A stretch of DNA of 64,000 nt, from the NCBI GenBank assembly GCA_035531675.1, contig DATKSL010000022.1:12817-76816 (forward strand), read 5' to 3'. Shown in pieces: positions 16,616 to 25,035 of this stretch (position 1 is the stretch's first letter; every line of letters begins with the position of its first letter). Both the position numbers and the translations under genes were made by a program. The notes under the pieces are model-generated. The model was not told the DNA's origin and did no database searches. It saw only the letters and a list, made by a program, of their open reading frames with translations. This stretch comes from JAJPIG01 sp035531675 (GTDB lineage: Bacteria > Desulfobacterota > Binatia > Binatales > Binataceae).

Positions 16616-17812
16616 CTAGATGACGCCTTCGTCGCGCAGCCGGTGCGCGCTCCCCGGGCCGAGCAGACGATCGTAGACAGTGTCGTTATGCTCGCCGATG
16701 GCGGGTGCCGGCCGCTCGATCTCCGGCGTGCTGCCGTCGAAGCGCAGGGCGCTGGCGGCGACCGGAATTTCGCCGATTCCCGGTTGATCGATAGACGTAA
16801 GCATCCCGCTCGCGACCACCTGCGGATGCTTGAGCGCGTGGTCGACGCTCTCGACCTCGCCGGCCGGCACCCCGGCCGCGGCCAGGACGCGCCGCGCCTC
16901 GACCATCGTGCGCCCGCCGATCCAGGCCTGCACCGCCTGGTTAATCCGGTCCCGATGCTCGTAGCGGGCGATATCGCTCTTGAGCGCGGGATCTTCCAAC
17001 AGCTCCGGCCGCCCGATTACCCGGCATAGCCGCGCGAACAGGGCGTCGCCGAAAGTGCAGACCATCAGCGCGCCGTCGGCGCATCGGAACATCCCGCCGA
17101 CGCCATAGATCATGTTGTTGCCGACCGCGCGCCGCACGATACCGTTGATCGCCGCCTCGGCGAAGACCCCGTAGGCGCCGACAAACGACAGCCCGGTGTT
17201 GAGCAGAGCGAGCTCGACCTCGCGCCCGCGGCCGCTGCGCTCGCGACCGAACAGCGCCAGCATCACCCCCAGCGCGCCGTACAGCGCGGTACCGAAATCG
17301 ACCCACGGCACGTGCGACAGCGTCGGCGCGTCGCCGAAGCCGGTCATCACGGCGGCGCCGCTGAGCGCCTGCACGATCGAATCGAAGGCCGGATCGCTGG
17401 CGTATGGTCCGGTCGCGCCGAAGCCCGAGATGGCGAGGTAGACCAGCCGCGGATTGAGCGCCGCGAGCCGTTCGTATTCGAGTCCCAGCTCGCGCAGCCG
17501 CTCGCGCGGCTGATTATGAACCAGCACGTCGCAATGCTTTACCAGTTCGCCCAGCACCTCGCGGCCGCGCGCCGTGTTCTGCTTGAGCGTGATGGCCTGC
17601 TTGTTGCGGTTGAGGGTCGCGAAATAAAGGCTCTGGCCGTCGCCGGCGAACGGGCCGCGCTGGCGGTCGGGCTCGCCGCCGGGACGTTCGACCCGGATCA
17701 CCTCGGCGCCCATGTCGGCGAGAATCTGGCAGCAGAACGGGGCCGCGATATAGCGGCCGAAATCGAGCACCCGGATGCCGTCGAGAATCTTTTCCAATGC
17801 TGCTCCCGTCAC
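16616..17812 (-). CDS. Class III CoA transferase (CaiB/BaiF family)
   Basis: A 398-residue CoA transferase of the CaiB/BaiF/Frc family, which moves CoA between carboxylic acids through an aspartyl-CoA thioester. The catalytic Asp is near 165-170 in SDPAFDSIVQ. Typical blocks are VLDFGRYIAAPFCCQILADMGA at the N-terminus, YFATLNRNKQ and LVYLAISGFGATG. The listed GTG could be replaced by a TTG at 17797 that has GGGAG just before it. It is divergent from the biotin carboxylase gene and followed by the MaoC gene. Confidence 0.9.
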   Translation of the reverse strand: MTGAALEKILDGIRVLDFGRYIAAPFCCQILADMGAEVIRVERPGGEPDRQRGPFAGDGQSLYFATLNRNKQAITLKQNTARGREVLGELVKHCDVLVHNQPRERLRELGLEYERLAALNPRLVYLAISGFGATGPYASDPAFDSIVQALSGAAVMTGFGDAPTLSHVPWVDFGTALYGALGVMLALFGRERSGRGREVELALLNTGLSFVGAYGVFAEAAINGIVRRAVGNNMIYGVGGMFRCADGALMVCTFGDALFARLCRVIGRPELLEDPALKSDIARYEHRDRINQAVQAWIGGRTMVEARRVLAAAGVPAGEVESVDHALKHPQVVASGMLTSIDQPGIGEIPVAASALRFDGSTPEIERPAPAIGEHNDTVYDRLLGPGSAHRLRDEGVI

Positions 17813-17912
17813 GCTCGTGGCAAATTCGAAAACTCCGATCGATAGTTCTCGCGATCGAATCCCGCCGTCAAGGCCCGCGCCAGTGACGGCGAGCTATGCT
17901 AGAGATTCGCAG

Positions 17913-19412
17913 GTGGACCGCATCCGGAAACTGCTGGTCGCCAACCGCGGTGAAATAGCGCTGCGTATCTTCCGCACTGCGCGCGCGCTCGGGATCGCAA
18001 CCGTCGGGGTTTACTCCGATGCCGACGCGGGCGCGCCGTACCTGGCGTTGGCCGATGAGGTCCGGCGCATCGGGCCGCCGGAAGCGGCTGCCAGCTATCT
18101 CAATGGCGAGGCGATTCTCGGCGCCGCCCGCGCCGTCGGCGCCGACGCGATCCATCCCGGCTACGGCTTTCTCTCCGAGCGCCCCGGGTTCGCCCGCGCA
18201 GTGGTCGAGAGCGGCTTGATCTTCGTCGGACCGCCGGCGGCCGCGATGGTGGCGCTGGGCGACAAGGTCGCGGCGCGCCGGCTGGCGGTGCAGGCCGGGG
18301 TGCCGGTCGTACCCGGCCTCGACGTCGCCGACCCGGCCGCGGTCCGCGCCTTCGCCGCGCAAGTCGGCTTCCCGATCCTGGTCAAGGCGGCGGCCGGTGG
18401 CGGCGGGCGCGGGATGCGGGTAGTTGCATCGGAACGCGAGCTTGACGACGCGTTGCAGGCCGCGACGCGCGAGGCGCAGGCGGCCTTCGGCGACGGGCGG
18501 CTGTTCGTCGAGAAGTATCTAGCCCGTCCCCGTCACGTCGAGGTGCAGGTGCTGGGCGATCGGCACGGGAAGATAGTTACGCTCGGCGAGCGCGATTGTT
18601 CGATTCAGCGGCGCCATCAGAAGGTCATCGAGGAATCGCCCGCGCCGGGACTCGACGGTGCCATTCGCGCGCGGATGGCGCAGGCGGCGGTGAGCCTGTT
18701 CCGCGCCGCCGGGTACGTCAACGCCGGCACCGCGGAGTTTTTGGTCGAGGGCGCGAATTTCTATTTTCTCGAAGCCAATACCCGCCTCCAGGTCGAGCAT
18801 CCGGTGACCGAGATGCGCTTCGGATGCGACCTGGTGGCCGAGCAGTTGCGAATCGCGGCGGGCGAAGCGGTCTCCGATCCCCCCACGCCCGCCGGTCACG
18901 CGATCGAATGCCGTATCTATGCTGAAGACGCCGAGCGCGCCTTCCAGCCGGTCACGGGCCGCGTCCGCTACCTCAACCTGCCGGCCGGCCCCGGCGTCCG
19001 CGTCGACACCCATCTGGCGGCCGGCCTCGAAATTTCAACCTGGTACGACGGGATGCTGGCGAAGCTCGTATGCTGGGGGACCGACCGCGCTCAGGCGCGC
19101 GAGCGTATGGTCGCGGCGCTCGGCGAGTTTTCGCTACTTGGAGTGCGTCACACCGCGGCCTTCCTGCGCGACGTGATCGCCAGCGAGGCTTTTAGCGAAG
19201 CTGCGCTGTCGACGCGATTCGTGGAAGAGTTTTTTGCCGCATGGCGTCCCGGCCCGGCCGATATCGACGCAGCCTTGATCGCCGGTGCGATGGCCGCCGA
19301 GGGCGGGATGGCGAGCGCGCCTCAGCTCGCGGCTCGTCAATCGAATGCGCCGGCCGTTTCTCATTCACCCTGGGAGCGGCTGCCGCGCTTCGAGCTGTGG
19401 GGTCGCCGATGA
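17913..19412 (+). CDS. Biotin carboxylase subunit of an acyl-CoA carboxylase
   Basis: A 499-residue ATP-grasp biotin carboxylase: RKLLVANRGEIALRI at the N-terminus, an ATP-binding glycine loop (KAAAGGGGRGMR, about 157-168), ERDCSIQRRHQKVIEE near 228-243, and EANTRLQVEHPVTE near 286-299. It carboxylates biotin with bicarbonate and ATP. GTG 17913 is used because the longer frame overlaps the divergent CoA-transferase gene. The stop overlaps the carrier-protein start (ATGA). The extra roughly 50 residues at the C-terminus fit the carboxylases for propionyl- or methylcrotonyl-CoA more than AccC. No carboxyltransferase gene is present in the window. Confidence 0.92.
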   Translation: MDRIRKLLVANRGEIALRIFRTARALGIATVGVYSDADAGAPYLALADEVRRIGPPEAAASYLNGEAILGAARAVGADAIHPGYGFLSERPGFARAVVESGLIFVGPPAAAMVALGDKVAARRLAVQAGVPVVPGLDVADPAAVRAFAAQVGFPILVKAAAGGGGRGMRVVASERELDDALQAATREAQAAFGDGRLFVEKYLARPRHVEVQVLGDRHGKIVTLGERDCSIQRRHQKVIEESPAPGLDGAIRARMAQAAVSLFRAAGYVNAGTAEFLVEGANFYFLEANTRLQVEHPVTEMRFGCDLVAEQLRIAAGEAVSDPPTPAGHAIECRIYAEDAERAFQPVTGRVRYLNLPAGPGVRVDTHLAAGLEISTWYDGMLAKLVCWGTDRAQARERMVAALGEFSLLGVRHTAAFLRDVIASEAFSEAALSTRFVEEFFAAWRPGPADIDAALIAGAMAAEGGMASAPQLAARQSNAPAVSHSPWERLPRFELWGRR

Positions 19413-19939
19413 GACTCAAGCGACCCGGTGAGGCGCGCGAGTTCGAAGTCGAAGTGACTGCGGGTGAGGGCGCGGACGTACGTGCAACAATCGACGGACG
19501 CGAAATCGAGGCTCAGCTCGAGCCGCTGGCCGACGGCAGCACGATCCTCACGATCGACGGGCGGCGGATTCGGGTTATCGCCAGCCGCCGCCGCGACACG
19601 ATCATCGTGGCGGCCGGCCCCGCCAGCTTCGAGTTCTCGCTGATAGCCGAGCGCGGCGCGCGCGCCGCCCATGGCCTGGTCACGCCCGAGGTCAGCGCGC
19701 CGATGCCGGGCAAGGTGCTCAAGGTGCTGGTGCACGAGGGGCAGCGCGTCGAGGCGGGCGCGCCGCTGCTGATCATGGAAGCGATGAAGATGGAGACCAC
19801 GCTCTATGCCGAGGGCGCAGCGGTGGTGAAGCGTATCGCCGCCGGCCCGGGCGATGCGGTCGAGCATGGCGCGCTGCTGATCGAGCTTAGTCCGGTTGCG
19901 GACCCATCAGCTCCCGCACCTGACGGGCAAGATTCGTAA
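19409..19939 (+). CDS. Biotin carboxyl carrier protein
   Basis: A 176-residue protein whose C-terminal 75 residues are a biotinyl domain, with the attachment Lys127 in the standard motif MEAMKMET. The N-terminal half resembles the linker (BT) domain that joins carboxylase and carrier in methylcrotonyl-CoA carboxylase alpha. So a normally single alpha subunit appears here as two genes joined by an ATGA overlap. The last 53 bases overlap the end of a convergent small gene on the other strand. The acyl-CoA substrate is unknown because the carboxyltransferase partner is not nearby. Confidence 0.9.
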   Translation: MRLKRPGEAREFEVEVTAGEGADVRATIDGREIEAQLEPLADGSTILTIDGRRIRVIASRRRDTIIVAAGPASFEFSLIAERGARAAHGLVTPEVSAPMPGKVLKVLVHEGQRVEAGAPLLIMEAMKMETTLYAEGAAVVKRIAAGPGDAVEHGALLIELSPVADPSAPAPDGQDS

Positions 19940-20123
19940 GCCAGGCCTCGAACTCGGCGTCGTCGCGCTCGACGATAATCTCGAGCTTGCCGTTTGGCAG
20001 CCGGCGGATGCGGCCCGGATGCTCGGGGCGGAGCGGGATAATCACCGCTTCGCGCGAAACTCCGAGCGGCTCCAGCACGGCGAAAATCTTTTCAATCTCT
20101 TTGAGCGTCACTGCGTGCGGCAT
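19887..20123 (-). CDS. Small conserved-looking protein, unknown function
   Basis: A 78-residue protein starting at ATG 20123, with GGAG about nine bases before it. It begins MPHAVTLKEIEKIF and continues with a beta-hairpin-like segment (GRIRRLPNGKLEIIVER) and an acidic helix (DDAEFEAWLTNLARQ). Its reading frame is protein-like, unlike the random arginine-rich shadows around it. It overlaps the end of the carrier-protein gene by 53 bases tail to tail. It is divergent from the cold-shock gene. No function is assigned. Confidence 0.6.
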   Translation of the reverse strand: MPHAVTLKEIEKIFAVLEPLGVSREAVIIPLRPEHPGRIRRLPNGKLEIIVERDDAEFEAWLTNLARQVRELMGPQPD

Positions 20124-20238
20124 CCGCTGGTTCTCCGGGGACTTAAGGGGCTGTCGATTAACCCGCGCCGCCACCGGGGCGGGCGCGCCGCCGATATGAT
20201 ACCCTGCCCGAGAGTTAGCTCAACGCCAGAGGGGGGCT

Positions 20239-20457
20239 TTGGCGGAGGCGAATGTGTACGGCACCATTAAGAAAGTGATCAAGGACAAGGGCTTCGGCTT
20301 CATCACCCCGGACGACGGCGGCGAAGAGGTCTTCTTCCATCGCTCGCGGCTCGGGCCGAAGATCTATTTCGAGGATCTGCGCGAAGGCGCCGAGGTTCAG
20401 TTCGAGGTGCGCCCGGGCGAGAAGGGACGCCAGGCGTTCAACGTGCGGCTGCGCTGA
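20239..20457 (+). CDS. Cold-shock domain protein (CspA-like)
   Basis: A 72-residue single cold-shock domain. RNP1 is KGFGFITP (about 17-24) and RNP2 is EVFFHRS (about 30-36). It binds single-stranded RNA or DNA and would act as an RNA chaperone. The TTG start at 20239 is not certain: GTG 20254 has a perfect GGAGG five bases before it (20244-20248), and would give a 67-residue protein beginning just before GTIKK. The protein is a little more charged than E. coli CspA (PKIYFEDLREGAEVQFE). Confidence 0.9.
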   Translation: MAEANVYGTIKKVIKDKGFGFITPDDGGEEVFFHRSRLGPKIYFEDLREGAEVQFEVRPGEKGRQAFNVRLR

Positions 20458-20475
20458 AGCGTTAGGGCCCGTCCG

Positions 20476-21594
20476 CTAGTCCGGCAGCTGGTAGAAGCGG
20501 CGCGCGTTGTCCGCGATGATATTGCGGCGCGTCGGCTCCGGAAGCCCTTCACAGGCGTGCTCGATCTCCCGCACGATACCCGGATAGGCGCAGTCGAAGT
20601 GCGGATAGTCGGAGCCCCACAGGATGTTGCGCCCGGCGCCCAGGCCGACCATCGCCTGGAGCGTGCGCTCGTCCGGATCCATCGAAATCCAGCAATTGTT
20701 CAGGAAATACTCGGTCGGGGTCTTTTTGAGCCACGGCACGAACGAGCGCATCTTGTCGTAATGGCCGTCGAGGCGGTCGAGCCAGTAGCCGAGCCATCCG
20801 ACGCCTGATTCGAGAAATCCGACCCGGAGCTTCGGGAACTTCTCCAGCACACCGCCGCAGATCACGTCCATGCAGGCGCCCTGCTGTTCAAACGGATGGC
20901 AGACGATGTGATACGAGAATACGTCGCGATAGCGCTCCTCGCCGAGCGTCGGCATATGCGTGAAGTAGCTGCTGTGCACCGCGACCGCGACGTCGAGCGC
21001 CTCGGCCTCGCGCCAGAAAGGATCGTAGGCCGGGTCATGCAGGCGTCGGCCGCCGTAGGGATTGGGGCGGATGAAGATCGCCTTGAAGCCGAGTTCCTTG
21101 ACCGCGCGGCGCATCTCCTGGACCGTTAAATCGACATCCCGCAGCGGCATCGGCGCGACCCCGTAGAGCCGCTTGGGATTCGCCTTGCAGAAGTCGGCCA
21201 TCCAGTTGCTGTAGGCGCGGCAGATGGCGGCGGAGGCTTGCGGGTCGATGATATCGCCGTAGATCAGCCACAGGGTGGGGTAGAGCACCGCGATGTCGAT
21301 GCGCTCGTCGTCCATCACCTTGAGCCGTGCCCCGGGATCGTACGCTGCGGCCGGGAAGTCGTCGGCGTTGATCTTTGCGGCGCGCGCCGGATCGTCGAGA
21401 CCGCGCGGAATCAGCGAGGCGGCGAAGTTAATCGTCGGGTCGTCGCGATTCTCACCGTTGACCCATAGCTCATCGCGCCCCGCCGGCGTGCGCCGAAATT
21501 GCATCGCCAGATCGCGATAGGCGGGTTCGACATATTCGGTCCACAGCAGCTTGGGCTCGACGATATGTCCGTCGGCGTCGATTACCTGGGCCAT
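20476..21594 (-). CDS. Amidohydrolase 2-family metal-dependent hydrolase/decarboxylase
   Basis: A 372-residue TIM-barrel protein of the ACMSD/gamma-resorcylate decarboxylase type. Visible features are IDADGHIVEP at the N-terminus (the metal-binding DxH), HSSYFTH and CHPFEQQ for mid-barrel histidines, and LWGSDYPHFD near 328-337 with the catalytic Asp. Members decarboxylate or hydrolyse aromatic or semialdehyde intermediates. ATG 21594 follows GGAGG at about seven bases; the longer frame upstream overlaps the cupin gene. It is the second gene of a pair with the cupin, 16 bases apart. Confidence 0.88.
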   Translation of the reverse strand: MAQVIDADGHIVEPKLLWTEYVEPAYRDLAMQFRRTPAGRDELWVNGENRDDPTINFAASLIPRGLDDPARAAKINADDFPAAAYDPGARLKVMDDERIDIAVLYPTLWLIYGDIIDPQASAAICRAYSNWMADFCKANPKRLYGVAPMPLRDVDLTVQEMRRAVKELGFKAIFIRPNPYGGRRLHDPAYDPFWREAEALDVAVAVHSSYFTHMPTLGEERYRDVFSYHIVCHPFEQQGACMDVICGGVLEKFPKLRVGFLESGVGWLGYWLDRLDGHYDKMRSFVPWLKKTPTEYFLNNCWISMDPDERTLQAMVGLGAGRNILWGSDYPHFDCAYPGIVREIEHACEGLPEPTRRNIIADNARRFYQLPD

Positions 21595-21610
21595 CGCAGA
21601 TCCTCCGTAA

Positions 21611-21967
21611 TCAATACTCGTTCTTGAGCCAGTACGACGGCGGGTTGGGATGCGGGAAGAAGGCGAGCTGACGCAGCGGCCCGGTGCCGGTATTGCGCAT
21701 GCTGTGAATCGCGCCGGCCGGAATATGCGCCACGCATCCGGCATAATAATCGAAAGGCTGGCCGTCCATGGTCCACTCGCCGCGCCCTTCCAGGCATACG
21801 ATCAGCTCTTCGACGTCGTGCCGATGCGGTGGGACGATGCCGCCCGCCGGGATGACATTCTCGTGGACCGACGCGCTGCTCGTGCCTTTTTCGCGGTCGG
21901 CGAGCCAATGGCGCACGCGCCCGTCGGGGAGCGTCGTACGGCTGGGGTCAGGATAGATTACCGGCAT
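21611..21967 (-). CDS. Cupin-domain protein
   Basis: A 118-residue single cupin barrel. Motif 1 is PPHRHDVEELIVCLEGRGEW (about 48-67), with two His and a Glu as metal ligands, and motif 2 includes HIPAGAIHSMRNTG with the last His. ATG 21967 has GGAGG eight bases upstream. It precedes the amidohydrolase gene by 16 bases on the same strand, so it may act on the same aromatic or carboxylic pathway. It could be a dioxygenase, isomerase or a binding protein. Confidence 0.85.
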   Translation of the reverse strand: MPVIYPDPSRTTLPDGRVRHWLADREKGTSSASVHENVIPAGGIVPPHRHDVEELIVCLEGRGEWTMDGQPFDYYAGCVAHIPAGAIHSMRNTGTGPLRQLAFFPHPNPPSYWLKNEY

Positions 21968-22103
21968 CGGCGCAACCTCCACGCGCGGCTTCTGATTACG
22001 GATGTATGAAGACGACTAACAAAGCGATGGTCGTGGTTACAAGCGGAATCATCGGCCGAGCCGCGCTTAAACCGCCGTTGCGGATGATATAATTTCAAGC
22101 TGC

Positions 22104-22604
22104 GTGGCCGCCCGCGAACATCATCATCGCCATGACCGGTCCGAGCTCCGGATCGGGATTATCACGCTGAGCGACAGCCGCACTGCCGAAACCGACGACA
22201 GCGGCAAGCTGATTCGTGAACTGGCCGAGCGCGCCGGCCATCGGGTGGTGCACTATGAGATCGCTCCCGATACGCCGGAGCTGATCGAGCAGGCAGTGGC
22301 GGGCAGTCTGGCGCGGGTCGATGCGTTGATCCTGAACGGCGGCACCGGCATCGCACCGCGCGATTCGACCATCGAAGTCGTGCGCCGGATGATGGGCAAG
22401 GAATTGGACGGTTTCGGCGAATTGTTCCGGATGCTTTCCTATCAGGAAATCGGCCCGGCGGCGTTCCTGAGCCGGGCGCTGGCCGGCGTCGTGCAGGGCA
22501 AAATCGTGGTAGCATTGCCGGGATCGCCGGCCGCCTGCCGGTTGGCGATGGAAAAGCTGCTGTTGCCGGAACTCGGTCATATGGCGCATCTTCTCGGTCT
22601 ATGA
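22104..22604 (+). CDS. moaB: Molybdopterin adenylyltransferase-type protein (MoaB/Mog family)
   Basis: A 166-residue MoaB/Mog fold protein. Conserved parts are IITLSDSR near 19-26, ILNGGTGIAPRDSTIE near 75-90 and VALPGSPAACRLAMEKLLLPELGH near 134-157. These bind and adenylate molybdopterin before metal insertion. The start is GTG 22104, followed by a histidine-rich leader. The gene overlaps the moaD-moaE fusion by four bases (ATGA), forming a cofactor-synthesis operon that would serve the molybdoenzyme at 12087. Confidence 0.9.
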   Translation: MAAREHHHRHDRSELRIGIITLSDSRTAETDDSGKLIRELAERAGHRVVHYEIAPDTPELIEQAVAGSLARVDALILNGGTGIAPRDSTIEVVRRMMGKELDGFGELFRMLSYQEIGPAAFLSRALAGVVQGKIVVALPGSPAACRLAMEKLLLPELGHMAHLLGL

Positions 22605-23311
22605 AGCGCGTGACGATCAAGCTGTTTGCGACCCTGCGCGAGCGCGCCCGCACCGGCGAACTGGAGCGCGAGTTTCCGGAGGGCGTCACGGTCGGCGAAA
22701 TCTGGCGCGGCCTGGTGGCTGAATTCCCGGCGCTCGGCGGCCATCACGACAGCGTCGCGTTCGCGGTCAATCAAGAGTACGTCGAGGACGATTACCGGCC
22801 GCGGGCCGGCGACGAAGTGGCGTTCATCCCGCCGGTCAGCGGCGGCAGCGAGCCGGCCTGGGTCGGGCCGGTCAAGATCGTCAGGGACAAGATCGATCTC
22901 GAGGAGTTGCAGCGGGCGGTTGCCGATCCGCGCTCGGGCGCGACCGCGACCTTCGCCGGCACCACGCGCAACGAAAATGCCGGCCGGCGCGTGACGCGGC
23001 TGGAGTACGAGGCCTACGAGCCGATGGCGCTCAGCGAGATGCGCAAGATCGCTGTCGCGGCGGGCGAGCGCTTCGGGATCGTGCGGATCGCGATCACTCA
23101 TCGCATCGGCCGGGTCGATATCGGCGAGACTTCGGTCGCGATCGCGGTCGCGGCGGCCCATCGCGGCGAGGCTTTCGACGCCTGCCGCTTCGCCATCGAT
23201 CGTATCAAGGAGATCGTTCCGATCTGGAAGAAGGAATATTTCGAGGGCGGCGAGCTGTGGGTGGGATGCCAGACCTCGCATCCCCCGCATCCGCATGCAC
23301 ATACTGATTAG
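22601..23311 (+). CDS. MoaD-MoaE fusion: molybdopterin synthase
   Basis: A 236-residue fusion. Residues 1-82 are the small sulfur-carrier subunit MoaD, with the LFATLRERA start and the GG end (81-82, PPVSGG). Residues about 88-225 are the catalytic subunit MoaE: GTTRNENAGRRV, YEAYEPMALSEM, HRIGRVDIGE and PIWKKEYF, including the catalytic lysines. In separate proteins the MoaD di-glycine is the C-terminus and carries the thiocarboxylate. Here it is internal, so the chain would have to be cut after Gly82 or work differently. The fused MoaX of Mycobacterium is a precedent for cleavage. Confidence 0.93.
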   Translation: MKRVTIKLFATLRERARTGELEREFPEGVTVGEIWRGLVAEFPALGGHHDSVAFAVNQEYVEDDYRPRAGDEVAFIPPVSGGSEPAWVGPVKIVRDKIDLEELQRAVADPRSGATATFAGTTRNENAGRRVTRLEYEAYEPMALSEMRKIAVAAGERFGIVRIAITHRIGRVDIGETSVAIAVAAAHRGEAFDACRFAIDRIKEIVPIWKKEYFEGGELWVGCQTSHPPHPHAHTD

Positions 23312-23355
23312 GGCCACGTTGACCCATTGGCAGCTATCGGATAATCAACCCATCG

Positions 23356-24300
23356 ATGTCCACCGCTCCTGAACATAGTGTCGAACGCATCATTCTGGCC
23401 GAGCCGCGCGGCTTTTGCGCCGGAGTCGACCGCGCCGTCGAGGCGGTGCGCGAAGCGCTGCGCAGCTTCGGCCGCCCGCTCTACGTGCGCCATCAGATCG
23501 TGCATAACCGCTTCGTGCTCGAACGGCTGGAGACCGAGGGCGCGATCTTCGTCGAAAGCCTCGACGAAGTGCCCGAGGGTCAGCGTGTGATCTTCAGCGC
23601 TCACGGCGTCGCGCCCAGCGAATGGGAGCGTGCGGCGCAGCGCGAGTTGAGAGTCATCGACGCCACCTGTCCGCTGGTCACCAAGGTGCATCTCGAAGTC
23701 GCGCGTTACGCCGAGGAGGGCCGCACCGTCATCCTGGTCGGTCACGCCGGCCATGAGGAGGTCAAGGGCACGCTGGGGGTGGCGCCCGGGCGGGTGCTGC
23801 TGGTCGCCAGCGTGGCCGAGGCCGAGCGCGCGGCGGTGCCGGATTGCGAACGGGTCGCGGCGGTGACGCAGACCACGCTCAGCGTCGATGACACGCGCGA
23901 AATCATGGAGACGCTCAAGCGCCGCTTCCCGGCGCTGCGGGTGCCCAAGACCGACGATATCTGTTACGCGACCCAGAATCGGCAGAACGCGGTCAAGGAA
24001 CTGGTCAAGGCGAGCGACGCGATCCTGGTGGTCGGCTCCAAGCAAAGTTCCAACGCCAACCGGCTGGTCGAGGTGGCGCGCACGCGCGGTGGCCGCGCCT
24101 ACCTGGTCGATTCGATCGCCGACGTCGAGCCCGCGATGGTCGCCGGGGTGCGCGCCTTGGGCGTCACCGCCAGCGCTTCATCGCCGGAATGGCTGGTCGA
24201 GGAGATTATCGGCACCTTCGCGCGCGATGGCGCGGTCGTCGAGCTGCTGAGCGTGGCCAAAGAGCGCGTCCATTTTCCACTTCCCGCCCCCGCCAATTAG
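23356..24300 (+). CDS. ispH: 4-hydroxy-3-methylbut-2-enyl diphosphate reductase
   Basis: A 314-residue IspH (LytB), the last step of the MEP isoprenoid pathway, which makes IPP and DMAPP. The three iron-sulfur cysteines are Cys21 (EPRGFCAGV), Cys105 (DATCPLV) and Cys202 (DDICYATQ). The proton-donor Glu is in GHEEVKGT (133). The substrate-binding SSNANRL is present near 235-241. ATG 23356. It lies 44 bases after the MoaDE gene on the same strand. Confidence 0.97.
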   Translation: MSTAPEHSVERIILAEPRGFCAGVDRAVEAVREALRSFGRPLYVRHQIVHNRFVLERLETEGAIFVESLDEVPEGQRVIFSAHGVAPSEWERAAQRELRVIDATCPLVTKVHLEVARYAEEGRTVILVGHAGHEEVKGTLGVAPGRVLLVASVAEAERAAVPDCERVAAVTQTTLSVDDTREIMETLKRRFPALRVPKTDDICYATQNRQNAVKELVKASDAILVVGSKQSSNANRLVEVARTRGGRAYLVDSIADVEPAMVAGVRALGVTASASSPEWLVEEIIGTFARDGAVVELLSVAKERVHFPLPAPAN

Positions 24301-24303
24301 CCC

Positions 24304-24319
24304 CCTCGGACGGCCGAGG
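24304..24319 (+). terminator. Weak hairpin after ispH
   Basis: CCTCGG (24304-24309) pairs with CCGAGG (24314-24319) around ACGG, just after the ispH stop. No T-tract follows, and the next gene starts 19 bases later, so it may attenuate rather than end transcription. Confidence 0.3.
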
Positions 24320-24338
24320 TTGAAAGCCGTCTAAGCGG

Positions 24339-25016
24339 GTGGCCGATCAAACAGCGACGGGCCCGAGCGGGCGTCAGCACGGCTATATCGCGGTCGAGGG
24401 GCCGATCGGCGTCGGCAAGACCTCGCTGGCGCGGATGCTCGCGGAAAAGCTTGGCGCCCGCCTGGTGCTCGATGAATCCGGCGCCAATCCGTTCGTGGCG
24501 CGCTTTTACGAAGATCCCGACAAGTACGCTTTCCCCGCCCAGCTTTACTTCATGCTCATCCGCTATCGGCAGCAACGCGAACTGGTGCAGCAGGAGCTGT
24601 TCAAGCAATCGACGGTCTCCGACTATCTGTTCAGCAAGGATCGAATTTTCGCCACCCTCAACCTGTCGCCCGACGAGCTGGTGCTCTACGACCAGGTCTA
24701 TCGGCTGCTGGACTCGCAGATGGCGAAGCCGGACCTGGTGGTCTACATGTGGGCGCGCGCCGAAGTTCTGATCGACCGGCTGCGCAAGCGCAATCGCGAT
24801 TTCGAGCGCCATATCAGTATCGAATACCTGGAACGGGTCTCGGCCGCCTATCGCGATTTCTTCTTCTATTATGAAGAGACGCCGCTGCTGATGGTCGATA
24901 CTTCCGCGATGGATTTCGTCGCGCATCCCGAAGACCTCGAGGAGTTGATGCGCGAGATCGGCCGCACCCGTACCGGCGTCCAGCATTACGTGCCGCGCTT
25001 GCGCCCCGGACGGTGA
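24339..25016 (+). CDS. Deoxynucleoside kinase family protein
   Basis: A 225-residue kinase with the P-loop GPIGVGKTSLA (about 18-28), the DRI-like motif FSKDRIF near 103-109 replacing the usual ERS/DRS arginine segment, and a lid region RLRKRNRDFERHIS near 145-158. It phosphorylates deoxynucleosides in the salvage of DNA precursors, probably purine deoxynucleosides as in the Dgk/Dak group. It starts at GTG 24339. It is followed by a sigma-factor gene 19 bases later on the same strand. Confidence 0.88.
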   Translation: MADQTATGPSGRQHGYIAVEGPIGVGKTSLARMLAEKLGARLVLDESGANPFVARFYEDPDKYAFPAQLYFMLIRYRQQRELVQQELFKQSTVSDYLFSKDRIFATLNLSPDELVLYDQVYRLLDSQMAKPDLVVYMWARAEVLIDRLRKRNRDFERHISIEYLERVSAAYRDFFFYYEETPLLMVDTSAMDFVAHPEDLEELMREIGRTRTGVQHYVPRLRPGR

Positions 25017-25035
25017 CGGCCCGCATATCTGTGGT

